Positions 1 through 22,783 of a DNA stretch of 64,000 nt are shown here, piece by piece. This DNA comes from Sinohyriopsis cumingii (taxonomy: Eukaryota > Mollusca > Bivalvia > Unionida > Unionidae), in NCBI GenBank assembly GCA_028554795.2, contig CM068832.1, positions 84,301,049 through 84,365,048 on the forward strand, read 5' to 3'. Within the stretch, counting starts at the first letter, position 1. The number at the start of each line of letters is the position of its first letter. Below the pieces are notes generated by a model. It was not told the DNA's origin and did no database searches. It saw nothing but the letters and a program-made list of their open reading frames with translations. Both the position numbers and the translations under genes were made by a program.

Positions 1-307
1 ACATGAACTGGAGAAATTATCTGAAAGAGGACAAGATAGTCTCGACATCATATATATTCCAGTGGCTAATATCCCTCACGTGAAAGTTATGAGAAGGAAA
101 CCCATAAAGTTTATGAACTGTTAATTCATTGTATATGTAACATTTATAGTGTATTTCAGCACGGCTTTGTCTTAGTATGTGAAGTCTAATCAAATGTGTA
201 TATTCTCCATGGGGTGGAAAGTAAATGTAGTTATTAATTTTGGAAAGCGTTCTGGGCCCCATATTTCCAAATAACGTTAAGGAAAACGAAATAAGTTATT
301 ATTTGAA

Positions 308-375
308 TCTATCTATCTATTTATATATCGCTCTGTCTGTCCGTCTGTCTATCTATCTATCTATCTATCTATCTA
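308..375. repeat. TATC/TGTC microsatellite
   Basis: Tetranucleotide runs of TATC with an internal CTGT/CCGT variant block. No coding content is seen around it; bases 1-540 hold nothing else recognisable. Confidence 0.9.
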
Positions 376-544
376 AATTAGATTTGTTTTGCAAAGGGAA
401 ATTTAACGCAATGAAATCTGAAGCTAGCTCACTTGCCAATTTCAAATATGTAACCAGTCTGGACAATAAGGGGGCTATTGAAGTAAATTGGAAATCTATT
501 TTTAAAAAATTCTAATTACTATAGCTGAAAAATATTTCCTTCAA

Positions 545-1345
545 AATTTAGTGTCAGCATTTGTGTCGTTGCCCTGGACTACAAAAAAATTAGAAAACTA
601 GTTCGTAAAAGAAACAAAACTCATGCTTAAGCAAAGCATACTGGCAGTAAAAATTAAGAACAAAATGGAAGTAGTTAAAAACTGAAATCAAAGAAAAGGT
701 TAATAATTGACATAACAACTACTGATAATCACGCAATGACCAGTAATTACAATCCAATCTCACCCAGCCGCGTTCTTTGCAACGTGCTTGTGTATATTGT
801 CCGTTCCTACATCAAGAACCACTTAGATAAGGTTTCCATCATGTCTTTAATAAATTGCCTTCAGGAAATTACACGTACGCAAAAGAAATTTAGATACAAA
901 TTACCAATTATACATTTCTATAATTAAACACTGTCCCCAACCCCACGAATTTTTCAAGAGTAAACTATTTCGTCAAGGAATTAAAAGCAATTACCTACGC
1001 TCTCTTTGAGTCTTTCTTTCAGGAATGATATGTGGTGATAAATGGTTCGAAATCTATTGGTTCCAAAGTAGATTCTGGAGCACCTCAAGGCACAATACTT
1101 GGATCAGTGCACATCAGTGAAATCATGACTGAAATTGATTCCGATTCGCTTCATTGCAGATGAATCTATATGCTATTGATAAATCGAAACCCGACAAGAT
1201 ACAATATATTATAAAATGATATTAATAATCAAATAGAGTGTACAAGAAAATGGAAATGGGGCAGAGATATTAATTTGCAGCCCTTGAGTCTAAAATGCCT
1301 AAATTAACGTTGCAGTCAAACATGTTAAAAAATATAAAAAGTAGG
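545..1345 (+). pseudogene. Decayed non-LTR retrotransposon (LINE) reverse transcriptase
   Basis: Translation in shifting frames gives pieces typical of a LINE reverse transcriptase. There is a PWTTKKLE-like start near 570, then SNYNPISPSRVLCN near 739 (compare the family motif NYRPISLTSVLCK) followed by VRSYIKNHLDK. Near 1070 comes DSGAPQGTILGS (family motif SGVPQGSVLGP). Past that point only a remnant of the FADD catalytic block is visible. Several stops and frame changes break it, so it is a dead fragment. The clade (Jockey, CR1 or RTE-like) cannot be set from these pieces. It lies just upstream of gene 1 and probably in its 5' intron. Confidence 0.7.
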
Positions 1346-1483
1346 CCTAATAAGTTAATGTTCCGTGATCTCAACTGACTTTGTTTAATCAGATTTTCCT
1401 TATTAACACAATAATACAATTGTTCCAAAAAATAGTTCTAATTAAGTTTATTCTATTTCAGGGGATTTCTTCCTTTGACAACC

Positions 1484-13574
<12,091 letters not shown>

Positions 13575-13706
13575 TCATATCAAAAGCTTAAAACATTGAA
13601 TTGTATTTCATTTATATTATTGACGTTAACAAAATAGTATTGTGGCACCTACCTCTCTGACAGTGTACATTCACAACCGTTTTATCATAAAAAGAGAAAT
13701 AGTTTA

Positions 13707-13712
13707 AATAAA
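13707..13712 (+). promoter_or_regulatory. Polyadenylation signal candidate for gene 1
   Basis: AATAAA lies 133 nt after the stop codon, a plausible position for the 3' end of gene 1 near 13725-13740. Confidence 0.5.
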
Positions 13713-14669
13713 CCTAATTTAAATCATCGTTCATTGTGAATTCATTTTATTTTTTGTTTAACTTTAGAACTGTTTATACCATCTGAAGACTGGTGTATAA
13801 TAATGCAATATGTAATCTTTTTTTCTTAGTTAATTTGCATCTGACTGTCAGAAGGAAACATCGCCCCAGACTGAAATTAGTATGTTACTGAAAGCTGAAA
13901 ATCTTTGAACAACGATACTAATAAATTGCTGGTACGTAAATAATATGGATTCATTTCAGATATCGTTGTGGACTCAACTATATTTGTAGTGCACCAATTT
14001 GTGGATTTCGTACTTGTTAAAAAGGTACGAATTAAAGACCTAACAAACAATGATTTTCTACGGAAACAGTAGGACTTTTGTCTATGGAAACATAATAGTC
14101 TTTTGTATGTGGAAAACAGTATGACCATTTCCCAGTTCATAAATGTAAGTGCGAAGGAAATTTTGATTTTGGAAAGTATTGATGCATGTGAAAATAATCA
14201 AATTCACAGTAAGTTAGTGTTATAGAAACGAACATAATTGACTCCTGCATATGTTCTCTTTAAAAAAAAATGCGATTCTTGTCTTGAAAAAAGGAGAAAA
14301 ATAAGACAATGTTTGGCTAGCTTTAATCATACAGTGTACATTCCCTCAGAATGAATTATATATGAAGAAATGCGAGGTAAGATAGCAGTTCGGTAGATAT
14401 TAGAAACGGCTCCAGTAACAAATTGCTTTGTTCGACAAAAAACAAAGTTGTTCACAAAAATGACAGAAACAAAAGGTAAGTACATAAAAATCTATCCAAA
14501 AATTAGCATTTAGATTTACGCTGAAATACGCAATACCACGCGTCATACACACGTGTATTTTCTCTCTTTGCGACAACCTGTCTAAACTATCCAAGTCAAT
14601 CCGAGTAGTTCCGATGTCTTTTGTGAACGTTTTTCCTTTACCGCTTATGTCACAGTACACATATGTATT

Positions 14670-14875
14670 CGCATACTCGGAGTCGCACATTATTTTGCGG
14701 TATTTAAAACATAATTGAGGTAGCCCCACACTGAGTCTCATATTATATTGTAATATTTAAAACGTGATTGGGGTAGTAGCATACTCAGAGTCCAACCTTG
14801 TTGCTATGCTTTTCAAAAACGTGATTGAGTTAGTCGCATACTCAGAGTCCCATGTTATGCTGTGCTATTCCTAAA
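14670..14875. repeat. Degenerate repeats, roughly 58 bp, 3-4 copies
   Basis: GCATACTCAGAGTC-like and ACGTGATTGAGGTAG-like blocks alternate. The region from 13740 to 15084 has no other recognisable content. Confidence 0.6.
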
Positions 14876-15084
14876 CTCCAGAGTTACTCTGTTTGAACCT
14901 GAGCCTTCATTTGAGCGCCTTCTACCTTTTCCGTTAAACCATATATTAACAGTAAACGATATTTATAGTTATTCTTAGTTATTTAATTTCCAATCTTCTT
15001 TTGTTGTTTTTTATTTTCATGCCAAAGGGAACATTCTTAGATACATGCTATTGTTCATTGGATTAAAAGACTGATAATCAGGAA

Positions 15085-15471
15085 ACAAGAATAAAGATGA
15101 TGGAACTCCCGATTGGCAAGTTATCATAATTCCAACAGGTAATTTTCAACTTGAACAAATCAGTGATGCCGAACGAATTACTCCAGCATATTGTAATTAA
15201 TACAGCCCCGTCAAAAACAACAATGATATTAGTAAGTTCCAATAATCCTGAATTTAGCGTTAACTTTCCAGCTGCACTTCCAGCGAAAGAAACAGCGCTA
15301 GCCTAATTACGAGTATATTACAGCTGGCCAAATATTAGATCAAAATCTTTCTGTGGATTAGCAGCAAATATTTGCTTGTATTTGCAAACAAAAATAAAGA
15401 TGATGGAACTCCCGATTGGCAAGTTATCATAATTCCAACAGGTAATTTTCAACTTGAACAAATCAGTGATG
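15085..15471 (+). repeat. Two near-identical 84-bp direct copies
   Basis: 15085-15168 and 15388-15471 differ at about one base. Both encode the same peptide segment containing IIIPTGNFQLEQISD, which resembles a structural-type protein often seen with such elements (recalled, not verified). The second copy continues FQFRIRSITGEYF before a TAG. Confidence 0.85.
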
Positions 15472-15722
15472 AATTCCAGTTCAGAATTAGGTCTATAACT
15501 GGAGAATATTTTTTTTAGCTATCTCTGTTCAGCAACCAACTTTATCAGCTGCGACAAAAATAAATTCGCAAGATTATGTTTTAGATATTTATCAATAATC
15601 AATTAGATGGTCTGAAATAGCACCTGAGTATAAAGGACCGCAAGAACATCAACGAGATTTTATCACATTTGAGAAAAAATTTATAAAAATTCCAGAATAT
15701 CAAAAAACTATATGGAAATACA

Positions 15723-15950
15723 GTGATCATATTACTGATCGTATTTATATTGAATAATGAGATAGATTATTTTAATTCACCTGATAATAGTAATTTTGTT
15801 GCTGACAAAAAATTTATTAAATTATTTTCCGACGATGTAAAATATGAACACGCATGCGTACTCGGTGATCTACGAAATTTATTTTCCAGTATTATACAAT
15901 ATTATAATAATGATGAAAAACAACAGATTAATGAAACAATACACTTTTAA
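15723..15950 (+). CDS. Unrecognised short ORF in the Polinton-like region
   Basis: 75-aa frame with acidic and aromatic content (EIDYFNSPDNSNF, KYEHACVLGDL). The AT-rich codon use matches the neighbouring element remnants. It probably belongs to a longer broken element gene that starts near 15570. No function is assigned. Confidence 0.35.
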   Translation: MIILLIVFILNNEIDYFNSPDNSNFVADKKFIKLFSDDVKYEHACVLGDLRNLFSSIIQYYNNDEKQQINETIHF

Positions 15951-16066
15951 TTCAGGTTATATCCGATTTTGAGTTTATTAATCAGCAAATCATCAAATTT
16001 TTATATAAGTCGACAATATTTATCAGTCATTATAAAATAACTAAAGAAACATTATCAACATTTGTA

Positions 16067-16360
16067 ATGCCAGAATTTAGAACTGATGAGCTAAAAAAAA
16101 AAACAGTCAACGATCTTATCAATGAAAACTTTCCAGAAATTGTTGAGTCGTGGAGAAAAATAGCACCACCAGCAATTATTTTTAAACATAACAATGATAT
16201 GCACGGTAGATGTCGTCATATTTCAGCAGAAATTGTTAATATAACTTCGACAATCGCAATTAATCTTGCATGTGATGCAAATGATGGCAGCTATCATCTA
16301 GATCTTGAAAAATTCAATCAGGCCCAGCAAGGATATAATTTTATATATATATTTACACCG
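16067..16360 (+). pseudogene. Unrecognised element ORF, N-terminal part intact
   Basis: Starts MPEFRTDELKKKTVNDLINE and reads about 95 sensible residues (PEIVESWRKIAPPAIIF, NMDMHGRCRH-like). It then runs into a TA microsatellite that codes only for alternating Tyr-Ile. The microsatellite has probably replaced or inflated the end of this gene. No family could be named. Confidence 0.45.
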
Positions 16361-16411
16361 CAAGTACCTCCTACAATCATAAGCTATTTGCATTTATTCT
16401 TTATTTTAATC

Positions 16412-16413
<2 letters not shown>

Positions 16414-16499
<86 letters not shown>
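16414..16499. repeat. TA microsatellite inside the element
   Basis: Perfect TA run that joins two unrelated element frames into one false 206-aa frame. Confidence 0.95.
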
Positions 16500-16500
<1 letters not shown>

Positions 16501-16510
16501 TAATTATAAT

Positions 16511-17868
16511 ATGGAAGAGTTATTATCAGCGATTAACATTAAACCATCTGAATATAGATTCGATCTTGTTAAAATAACATCTGACCCACTAAGACGAGCT
16601 CTGGTTGATTTGACGGAAACTATGACTAAATGTATTCGTAATGCTAGAAAAGAATTTCGCATAAATGGCGCAACTCATGCGTGGTGAACATTTAAAATCA
16701 TTCGCAACACCAATGGTGTCGATGCTACAATGAACGACCAAAGAGCGGCGACGATTATTAATTATCTTGACAATCAAAGATATTGTTTTAGAGTAAAGTT
16801 TATTAAGGAAGCAGACGATACTTGGATTATCATTGACAAACGTTATTGTTTTTTATAATGAAAAAATCGCCTTATTAAGTAAACATTCCAAACCATGAAT
16901 GTTGACTGGGATTAACAAACCGTATTCTGAAAGAGCGTATCCTGTAATCGCGGTTATTTATGCTATTTATCCGCTGAATGAAAAACCCAGCGTTCATGAT
17001 CTAAAACTGATGACATTTTCAAGGTTAAATTGTGTAGCCGAACGAGTAACGGAACATTTTACAAACGCAATACGTGGAAATAAACAAACAGGTCAGCGAC
17101 GTGAAAAAATAAATGGGCTGAATCAGTCTAGGATAAAGGAGCTACAATAAATGTTGTTGCTGAATTAGGAAAGACATTAAAATTCCCAATAAGAGTAAGA
17201 ACGATAACCGAAGAGATTTTATACAAATCAAAGTATAAATCGAAAGGAGCTCTTATTGAAATTAATGATCATAATGCGCATGCGTGGACTAATGCAGTAC
17301 CAATATTTCCACGAAATCGAATTGTTAAATTTTACCAAGGAGATATATTTGATTTTATTAACGAAATAAGTAATAATGATCCTGTATCCGTGTGGCTGTT
17401 TCAAAGTTCAGATAATGGAAACTATTATCAATTTGTACGGCCTAGTGGAGATATTTGTCGCACAGAATCTCTCCATGAAGAAATGAAAAATCTTGCGCTG
17501 AAATATACCCATGACGATGCTGAACAATTGCTGAGTAATTGTTTTACCGTTCCGTCAGCTGCTGCTTATTTTGCTAGAGAGAAAAAATTAATTGAAACCA
17601 ACACGATTGGATTTTCTTGAAATAAACGCAGTTGAGTCGAATACGGACGCAGTGAATTATGGAACAGTGAATACGATTATAAAGATGTTATTTCGGTTGA
17701 TATGGCTGCATGTTATCACGGAAGTTTTCTTGGTATGGGAGAGTGTTCTAAGTATTTTGAGCGATTTGGACATCATGAATGAATGGGCGATCAATATTTT
17801 CCAAGGATTATTGTTTTGGATTAGATATGCACCGTTTCATTAGAAACGTTAAAAATATTTATTGATTG
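16511..17868 (+). pseudogene. Family B DNA polymerase remnant of Polinton-like element
   Basis: A fresh ATG at 16511 starts MEELLSAINIKPSEYRFDL. Frames then hop with stops near 16685, 16857 and 17148. Readable blocks include PVIAVIYAIYPLNEKPSVHD (about 16940), LKFPIRVRTITEEIL (17170) and VWLFQSSDNGNYYQF (17390). At 17699 comes the PolB motif-A-like VDMAACYHGSF (usual form D-x2-x-L/C-Y-P). The His in place of Pro and the missing motifs B and C mark it as dead. The product would copy the element's own DNA. The family assignment is by pattern recall. Confidence 0.65.
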
Positions 17869-17879
17869 ATTATGGACAC

Positions 17880-18515
17880 AAAATACTGCTGAAATAATGT
17901 GTGGCGATCATGGTCAACCACCGCCTTTTCTTGGATTGTCTCGACCTAAATGGATGAGGAATTTTGTAGATAAGTATGAAGAAATAACTGATGATAATAG
18001 GGCACTTGATCCAGAATTAAGAGAGTTTTAGAAATTAATCAGACTAGAACCGAGTAAGATTCAATTCAATGCGTGAAATAATTGCTGAAACTCCTATTAA
18101 CAATATTTAGAATTTATGGAGACCAGTTGATTTGATAGTTGCAAGTAGAAAGATAGTTCGTGATACACTTCAACAACAGTTATTTATGTTACATAAAGAA
18201 AAAAATTCAAATCTACCCGTACCATTGCGTTATCGACCAGCAGATATCCGACGACAAAATATCGACGTTGATATACCAGGATCGTCAGAAAAACGAAATC
18301 TTGTATTAAATGATATTGGTTTAGTTCCTGTCAGTGTTGTTGACTGCGCGTTAACTATGGACTAAACTCCAGGGACACTAAGATACGCAATAATAATTCA
18401 TTGGTCACACGAATTAACCATCTCTGATACAAAGGTTTGGATCGTCGATAATCTGGTCAAACTTAGTTTATCTCGCAGTATCTCGAGTCAGAAGAATATC
18501 TCAGCTGCGGGGAAT
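17880..18515 (+). pseudogene. SF1 helicase-like remnant (C-terminal half)
   Basis: GDHGQPPPF at 17903 matches SF1 helicase motif III (G-D-x-x-Q-x-P-P). After a TAG near 18029, 18132-18365 encodes PLRYRPADIRRQNIDVDIPG and LVLNDIGLVPVSV. Frames near 18385-18510 give LTISDTKVWIVDN and then SRVRRISQLRG, which fit motifs V-VI (the SRVR arginine finger). Walker A and B are not found, consistent with a deletion between the polymerase and helicase parts. The helicase was probably fused to or downstream of PolB. Confidence 0.55.
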
Positions 18516-18519
18516 TGTC

Positions 18520-18775
18520 ATAGACTTCACAGAAACTGCTGGTAATAGCGATGTTATTGATAACGATGTAGTAAGAAAAATATTAGTTATAAACAATCTG
18601 ACCAAATCAATAAGAGTGACTTTGATCTTGACGCTCAATTTATAATGACATTGAAACAACGACAGAATAATCATTGTGCGAGTTCTAACACAGTAATGTT
18701 GTAACAATATTCAGATAATAATCCAAGAAATGTAATGCTGACCTGTCTTGAATGTAAACAATGTCGAGGTGCTAG
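18520..18775 (+). pseudogene. HNH / endonuclease VII-like remnant
   Basis: Broken frames give FDLDAQFIMTLKQRQNNHC near 18617, and NNPRNVMLTCLECKQCRG near 18718. This resembles the C-x2-C plus N-x-R-L-T-C-x-x-C-N pattern of HNH/recombination-endonuclease-VII-type domains. Stops and the loss of the central His-rich part make it non-functional. The call rests on a short pattern. Confidence 0.4.
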
Positions 18776-18808
18776 TTTACAAGAATGAATGCGGTGGTAA
18801 TTGTGTGT

Positions 18809-19735
18809 CTTCAGGAATTGTAATTTTTCGCGTACAAATCTACGTTGAGGAGCAATTGAATCTAATCTATAGATTGCAGGTCTACCCGTGGATCTTACCA
18901 CGCTGGTTATTTTATGTGTCGTAATACTCCAAATAAGATCAGTCGCTCTTTTTTTTACCACCTTCAAGTTCACATACATATCTTACAGTAACATTAATTA
19001 GTGCTCGTTGTTTTGAAAAGTCATGTCGTTGTAGTGGTATATGTGTTTTTGTAATTGCATTAACGGGTTTCATATAAGCTGCACGAGTAATTTCATTATT
19101 TAATGCAGCTATCACACTTGGTAATCTTGCAACCCATTCGCGAGATCTTATATCTTTCTGAATTATTTCCTTTGCATATTGATATCCAAATAACCGCTCA
19201 GCAAATGTTCGATTTATCCCTTCAACAATTGCCTGATCACGATGAATTGCAGTATGTCCTCTTCTGATTTTGACGTTATGTTTTTTTTTTTTCTCCACCA
19301 GAGATGATGTTGCACCAAGAAATTCCTTGCCAGGATCAACTGTTACCATCGCAAGGGTCCTCGCTGATAAATTCGTTCAAAAACAGAAGAAACTTCAGTT
19401 GTTGTTTTAGCTGATAACAGCTCTGCTGCCTTATATCTACTTGCAACTTCAAGGAGAGTCAACGCGTATTTGTATGTACGTGATTGACGTCTACCAATTT
19501 TAATAGTATCGAGTGGCAAAAATAAAATATCTGCTTGATGAACTTCATTAGGATTGCCGACATCAAAATGTGCATGTGGAATTTTTTTAGGTGGTGTCAC
19601 ATAAATTGATATATTGCCTGTCGTGCTAACCAGTTTGCAGCAACATAACGTGCAACATTTTGCTGCATCAGCGAGTTTACTAAGCGGTGCTCTACCCCTC
19701 CCATATCCTCTTGGGCTATAATAAATCGATTCCAT
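18809..19735 (-). pseudogene. Polinton-type rve (DDE) integrase, frameshifted
   Basis: The gene starts at 19735 (MESIYYSPRGYGRG) and reads to about 19343, continues in a second frame from about 19349 to 18939, and finishes in a third near 18979-18809. The DDE residues are visible: first Asp in VHQADILFLP, second in VTVDPGKEFLG, Glu in AIVEGINRTFAERLFG. The C-terminal frame ends PQRRFVREKLQFLK, typical of the integrase tail. The domain order is intact and two frameshifts break it (one beside a poly-Lys T-run near 19280 should also be checked). It would insert the element into the host genome. Confidence 0.8.
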
Positions 19736-19769
19736 TGTTTTATAATAATCGGTTGATTAATTACCGGCT

Positions 19770-20112
19770 CCTAATACAAATTTACCTTTCATCACATATC
19801 TTACCAGCCAATAGCTAATGATTCTCTGAAAGATTTCTTTTTTTTTAATGGAATTTAACGAATGAATCAACTTCACATCTGCAATATGTCGTTGTTTGAA
19901 ATCTGGACTTTTATAAGCTACATCACGAACATGACATCTTGATCATTACTGGATACTCTCCGGGTCTTGTTTGATCTCACTCGTCAAGTCGGGATATCAA
20001 GCAGAGTTCCAGGACCACAATAATTATATCCTGGAAGATGTTTTTCTCTTGGGTCTTTAGCCCATGGAGTTCCTGGTAATTTTCCTAACGAAGTAGCGGT
20101 ATCACCACCTGT
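19770..20112 (-). pseudogene. Phospholipase-A2-like (parvovirus VP1-type) remnant
   Basis: Reading from about 20112: GGDTATSLGKLPGTPWAKD, then LPGYNYCGPGT, the calcium-loop signature (Y-x-Y-C-G-P-G), then TGA. A second frame gives HVRDVAYKSPDF, where the usual catalytic H-D pair reads R-D, and later FRESLAIGW. Such PLA2-like domains occur in capsid-associated proteins of parvoviruses and in Polinton-like elements. It is a relic lying directly upstream of the integrase on the same strand. Confidence 0.55.
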
Positions 20113-20282
20113 TTTCATATGAGACAAAATAAATTAATATTTATTTGTACCACATTTCACATATTTACCTGAAAATGCACACTATTTATCTTTTGTTATT
20201 ATTGTTGTTAATCCACTTGTGGGGGTGGATGCTCTACATCGAACACAATATAAATCCATAGTATTTATTATATTTGTATAAC

Positions 20283-20944
20283 ATGGATGTCATTGATTTC
20301 TCAGCGACACGAAAGCAAGAGCCAGTCAAGCATCATCCATAGCTACCAAATTATATCAGAGCAATTATCATAGGTCCATCTGTGTCTGGTAAGACGCAAT
20401 TGTTGCTTAATCTGATAATGAGATTGCTCAGGTGGGATAAGTCATATTTAGTGGCTCCGACAGTTGATGATCAGAGATGTTACGATGTACTTAAAAGATT
20501 TTAATGAAAATGCAAAATTGTTGGACGAAGATAGTAATGATATTATTGATTTTATCACCGATATTGATGAAGCCCCATCTGTAGATGACCTCTATGGATT
20601 TATTAATAACCTCGTGGTATACGATGATGTAATGCTGGACAAACAATCAGATAAAGCTAGAATATTTTCTCGAGGCAGACGTAAAAACACAGACGTGATT
20701 TATTTTACTCAGCGATATACACAAATACCTAAAGTGATCAGAGATAACTTCAGTTGTGTTTAATGGAGTCGATACACATACTCCGCGAAATATTCATCAT
20801 ACTTGGTGTTCAGGAGATAAGGACGTGATTAAGTTCAAAAACCTCTTTTCAAAAGCACATTCTACCCCACACTGGTTTTTAACAATACATTTGAATGATC
20901 CTCGATCGCGATATCGTATAGGTCTTGATAAAATATATGGTTGA
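20283..20944 (+). pseudogene. FtsK/HerA-type DNA-packaging ATPase remnant
   Basis: ATG 20283 (MDVIDFSATRKQEP), in-frame TAG at 20340, then Walker A GPSVSGKT near 20371. After a frameshift near 20500 comes Walker B LVVYDDVML near 20610, then GRRKNTDVIYFTQRYTQIP. A second frameshift near 20756 leads to DPRSRYRIGLDKIYG and stop. Order and spacing match Polinton and virus packaging ATPases. With integrase and PolB it supports the Polinton call. Confidence 0.78.
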
Positions 20945-21659
20945 GAGACTGATATAATAATAATAATAATTTAATTACTCACACATTACAGCAGCAGAGA
21001 GGGTATGACCACAAATAGATGTCGTGGGTAAACAAAATTTTGAAAAACACGAACGACAAAAGGTAAAGTAACCCAATCAGAGAAACTCTTGGTTTTAGTT
21101 AGAGGCTTTGGTTTGAATTTTTGACCTTTTATTTTCATTTTTCGTAGAAAGCTTTATTTTTCACTGTCGCTGAAAATAGACTTGACCAGGAACTGGAAAT
21201 GACCGTTAAGCAAGGTCGCCTTTTACACTGAAGACTTCCGTTTGGTATGAAACGCGCAGACGATAACGGAGTTAAGGGCTCTCTGGTCATAACCAGGTTA
21301 AAAATTATAAATCAACTAATGAACTGATACTATTCTGTGCATCTTTTTTATATCTCATTTATGCTTTTCCATTTGTTTTGTTTTTTAAATCTGAGGGTAG
21401 GTGGGTGGGTGTTACAAACAAACGAGCAGGTATAGTCAGGCTATAGTAAGTTATGGTCGTCCAGTAATGGGACCACGTGTTTGAAACTGTTTTGTTTCTC
21501 TTAACATACAGACGTGACGTCAGAGTTGGTCGGCGTAGGGATAATATCCAAAATTGAATAGTAAATCAACATACTGCAGAGTATTTGTGACCATGGCGCA
21601 TGTTGTCTAGTGTATAATGTTATAAGTTAATCACACGATAGGTGGCGCTATGTAGAAAA
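20945..21659. other. No recognised content
   Basis: Contains a short TAA run at 20957-20973. No coding or repeat structure was seen. Confidence 0.6.
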
Positions 21660-21960
21660 ATGCCGAAAATTTCGAATACCTTGATACCGCAGGAGTCGCA
21701 AGCAAGGAAAAAACACCGTCGAGTAAGTACAACGAGACTTTCTTGACAGCGTGTATTAAATTATTTATTGCAAAGGCAGAAAACAACTTTGAACAACTTA
21801 TGTAATATGTTGGGTCTATATAGATTTAGTTATAATAGTGAAAGGGACACAATTGTAACTGGACGAAGGGTTCACTTTCGATTTGACAACCCTCAGTGTT
21901 CAAGCTACATTGCAAATACTGTGCGCAGATGGTCAAATTGTCCCAATAAAGTCTGCTTCC
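21660..21960 (+). CDS. Possible two-exon ORF of unknown function
   Basis: ATG 21660 opens a 21-codon basic exon (MPKISNTLIPQESQARKKHRR) ending at a GTAAGT donor (21723). A possible acceptor (GCAAAGGCAG, about 21777) leads in phase into KTTLNNLCNMLGLYRFSYNS and on to about 21960, with several Cys (CNM, QCSS, NCPNKVC). The end is unclear. It may be the start of a transposase-like gene. No family was recognised. Confidence 0.3.
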
Positions 21961-22070
21961 TTTTTATCTTAGTGTTTATTTTCTTCAAAGAGGTATAACG
22001 TGGACGAGAAAAATAGTTTCCTTACACATTTAAGTTTCCGTATGCAGAATACCAGATTGGAAGTGTCTAT

Positions 22071-22128
22071 TCGAACGGCTACTGTTTACCAACATTTTGA
22101 AAGGGCTGTTCACTCGGTAGCCGTTCGA
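22071..22128. repeat. 12-bp perfect inverted repeat
   Basis: TCGAACGGCTAC (22071-22082) pairs with GTAGCCGTTCGA (22117-22128) across a 34-nt loop. It may be a transposon end or a hairpin; function is unknown. Confidence 0.7.
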
Positions 22129-22320
22129 TTGGTATAAAATCAGTACGATAAATCAACCGCCAAACTTGTGCTGATGCTTATGGACGATATGTGGGAGTGA
22201 TGTCAGCTGTTAATACAATGTACAATTTTGCTGGATGCAAATCTTTCCGGAACACACCTGTGTACGGGGTATACCATTTACCGGAACAAACCGGAACAAG
22301 CCGGAATAAATAAAACTTTA

Positions 22321-22783
22321 GGTATCACGGTACCAATTGTTTTTCCATAGACCTTAATGCTAATGTTTGGAGAAATAAATATATTTTCTATCCTACTTTA
22401 ACGTGCATGTCACACACTTTTCTAGAGAGCAGTGTTAGATTGTCAATTTGACAAGGACAAAACCAGGTACGCCATTGCATTTAAGAGAGATAACTCTGCT
22501 GGAACTAGACAAGGGTAAGAGTTATCTAGTCACAACAGACACAGTTTCAGACATGTGTACCACATTTTAAAAAAATCATAAAAAATACAAAATATCATCT
22601 AGGTAGAAATTAACACAATCTCACATGTTGCCAGGAGGCACAACATTTTTTAAGCCTAACAGAAAGTACAACTCTTATATAATGCACCAATCACAGCTAG
22701 TTTTGTTGTTTATTTCGAAATACAATGTTCCCTACACCTTAAGCCCTGCCCACCTGGACTTGCACAATTGGTACCGTTATGCC
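22321..22783 (+). mobile_element. 463-bp element, copy 1 (MITE-like)
   Basis: Starts GGTATCACGGTACCAATTGT and ends with its near inverse ACAATTGGTACCGTTATGCC. It is about 96% identical by eye to 25479-25942, in the same orientation. It has no coding capacity. Left flank TTTA, right flank TAAG, so no clear target duplication. Confidence 0.7.

Larger units (their letters stand above)
15085..20944. mobile_element. Decayed Polinton/Maverick-like element
   Basis: The set found here is diagnostic as a group: PolB remnant (16511-17868, +), SF1 helicase remnant (17880-18515, +), HNH-like remnant (18520-18775, +), rve integrase (19735-18809, -), phospholipase-A2-like remnant (20112-19770, -) and FtsK/HerA-type packaging ATPase (20283-20944, +). 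Each is broken by stops or frameshifts. Terminal inverted repeats and the target duplication were not found, so the bounds are those of recognisable content. It lies between the two host genes. Confidence 0.8.

Noticed and set aside
14400-14741. 113-aa minus frame
   Set aside because: It overlaps degenerate 58-bp repeats and shows no recognisable motif.
22219-22310. Possible THAP-type zinc finger start (MYNFAGCKSF)
   Set aside because: Lacks the required second Cys and the C-x-x-H pair; sequence soon becomes a CCGGAACA repeat.
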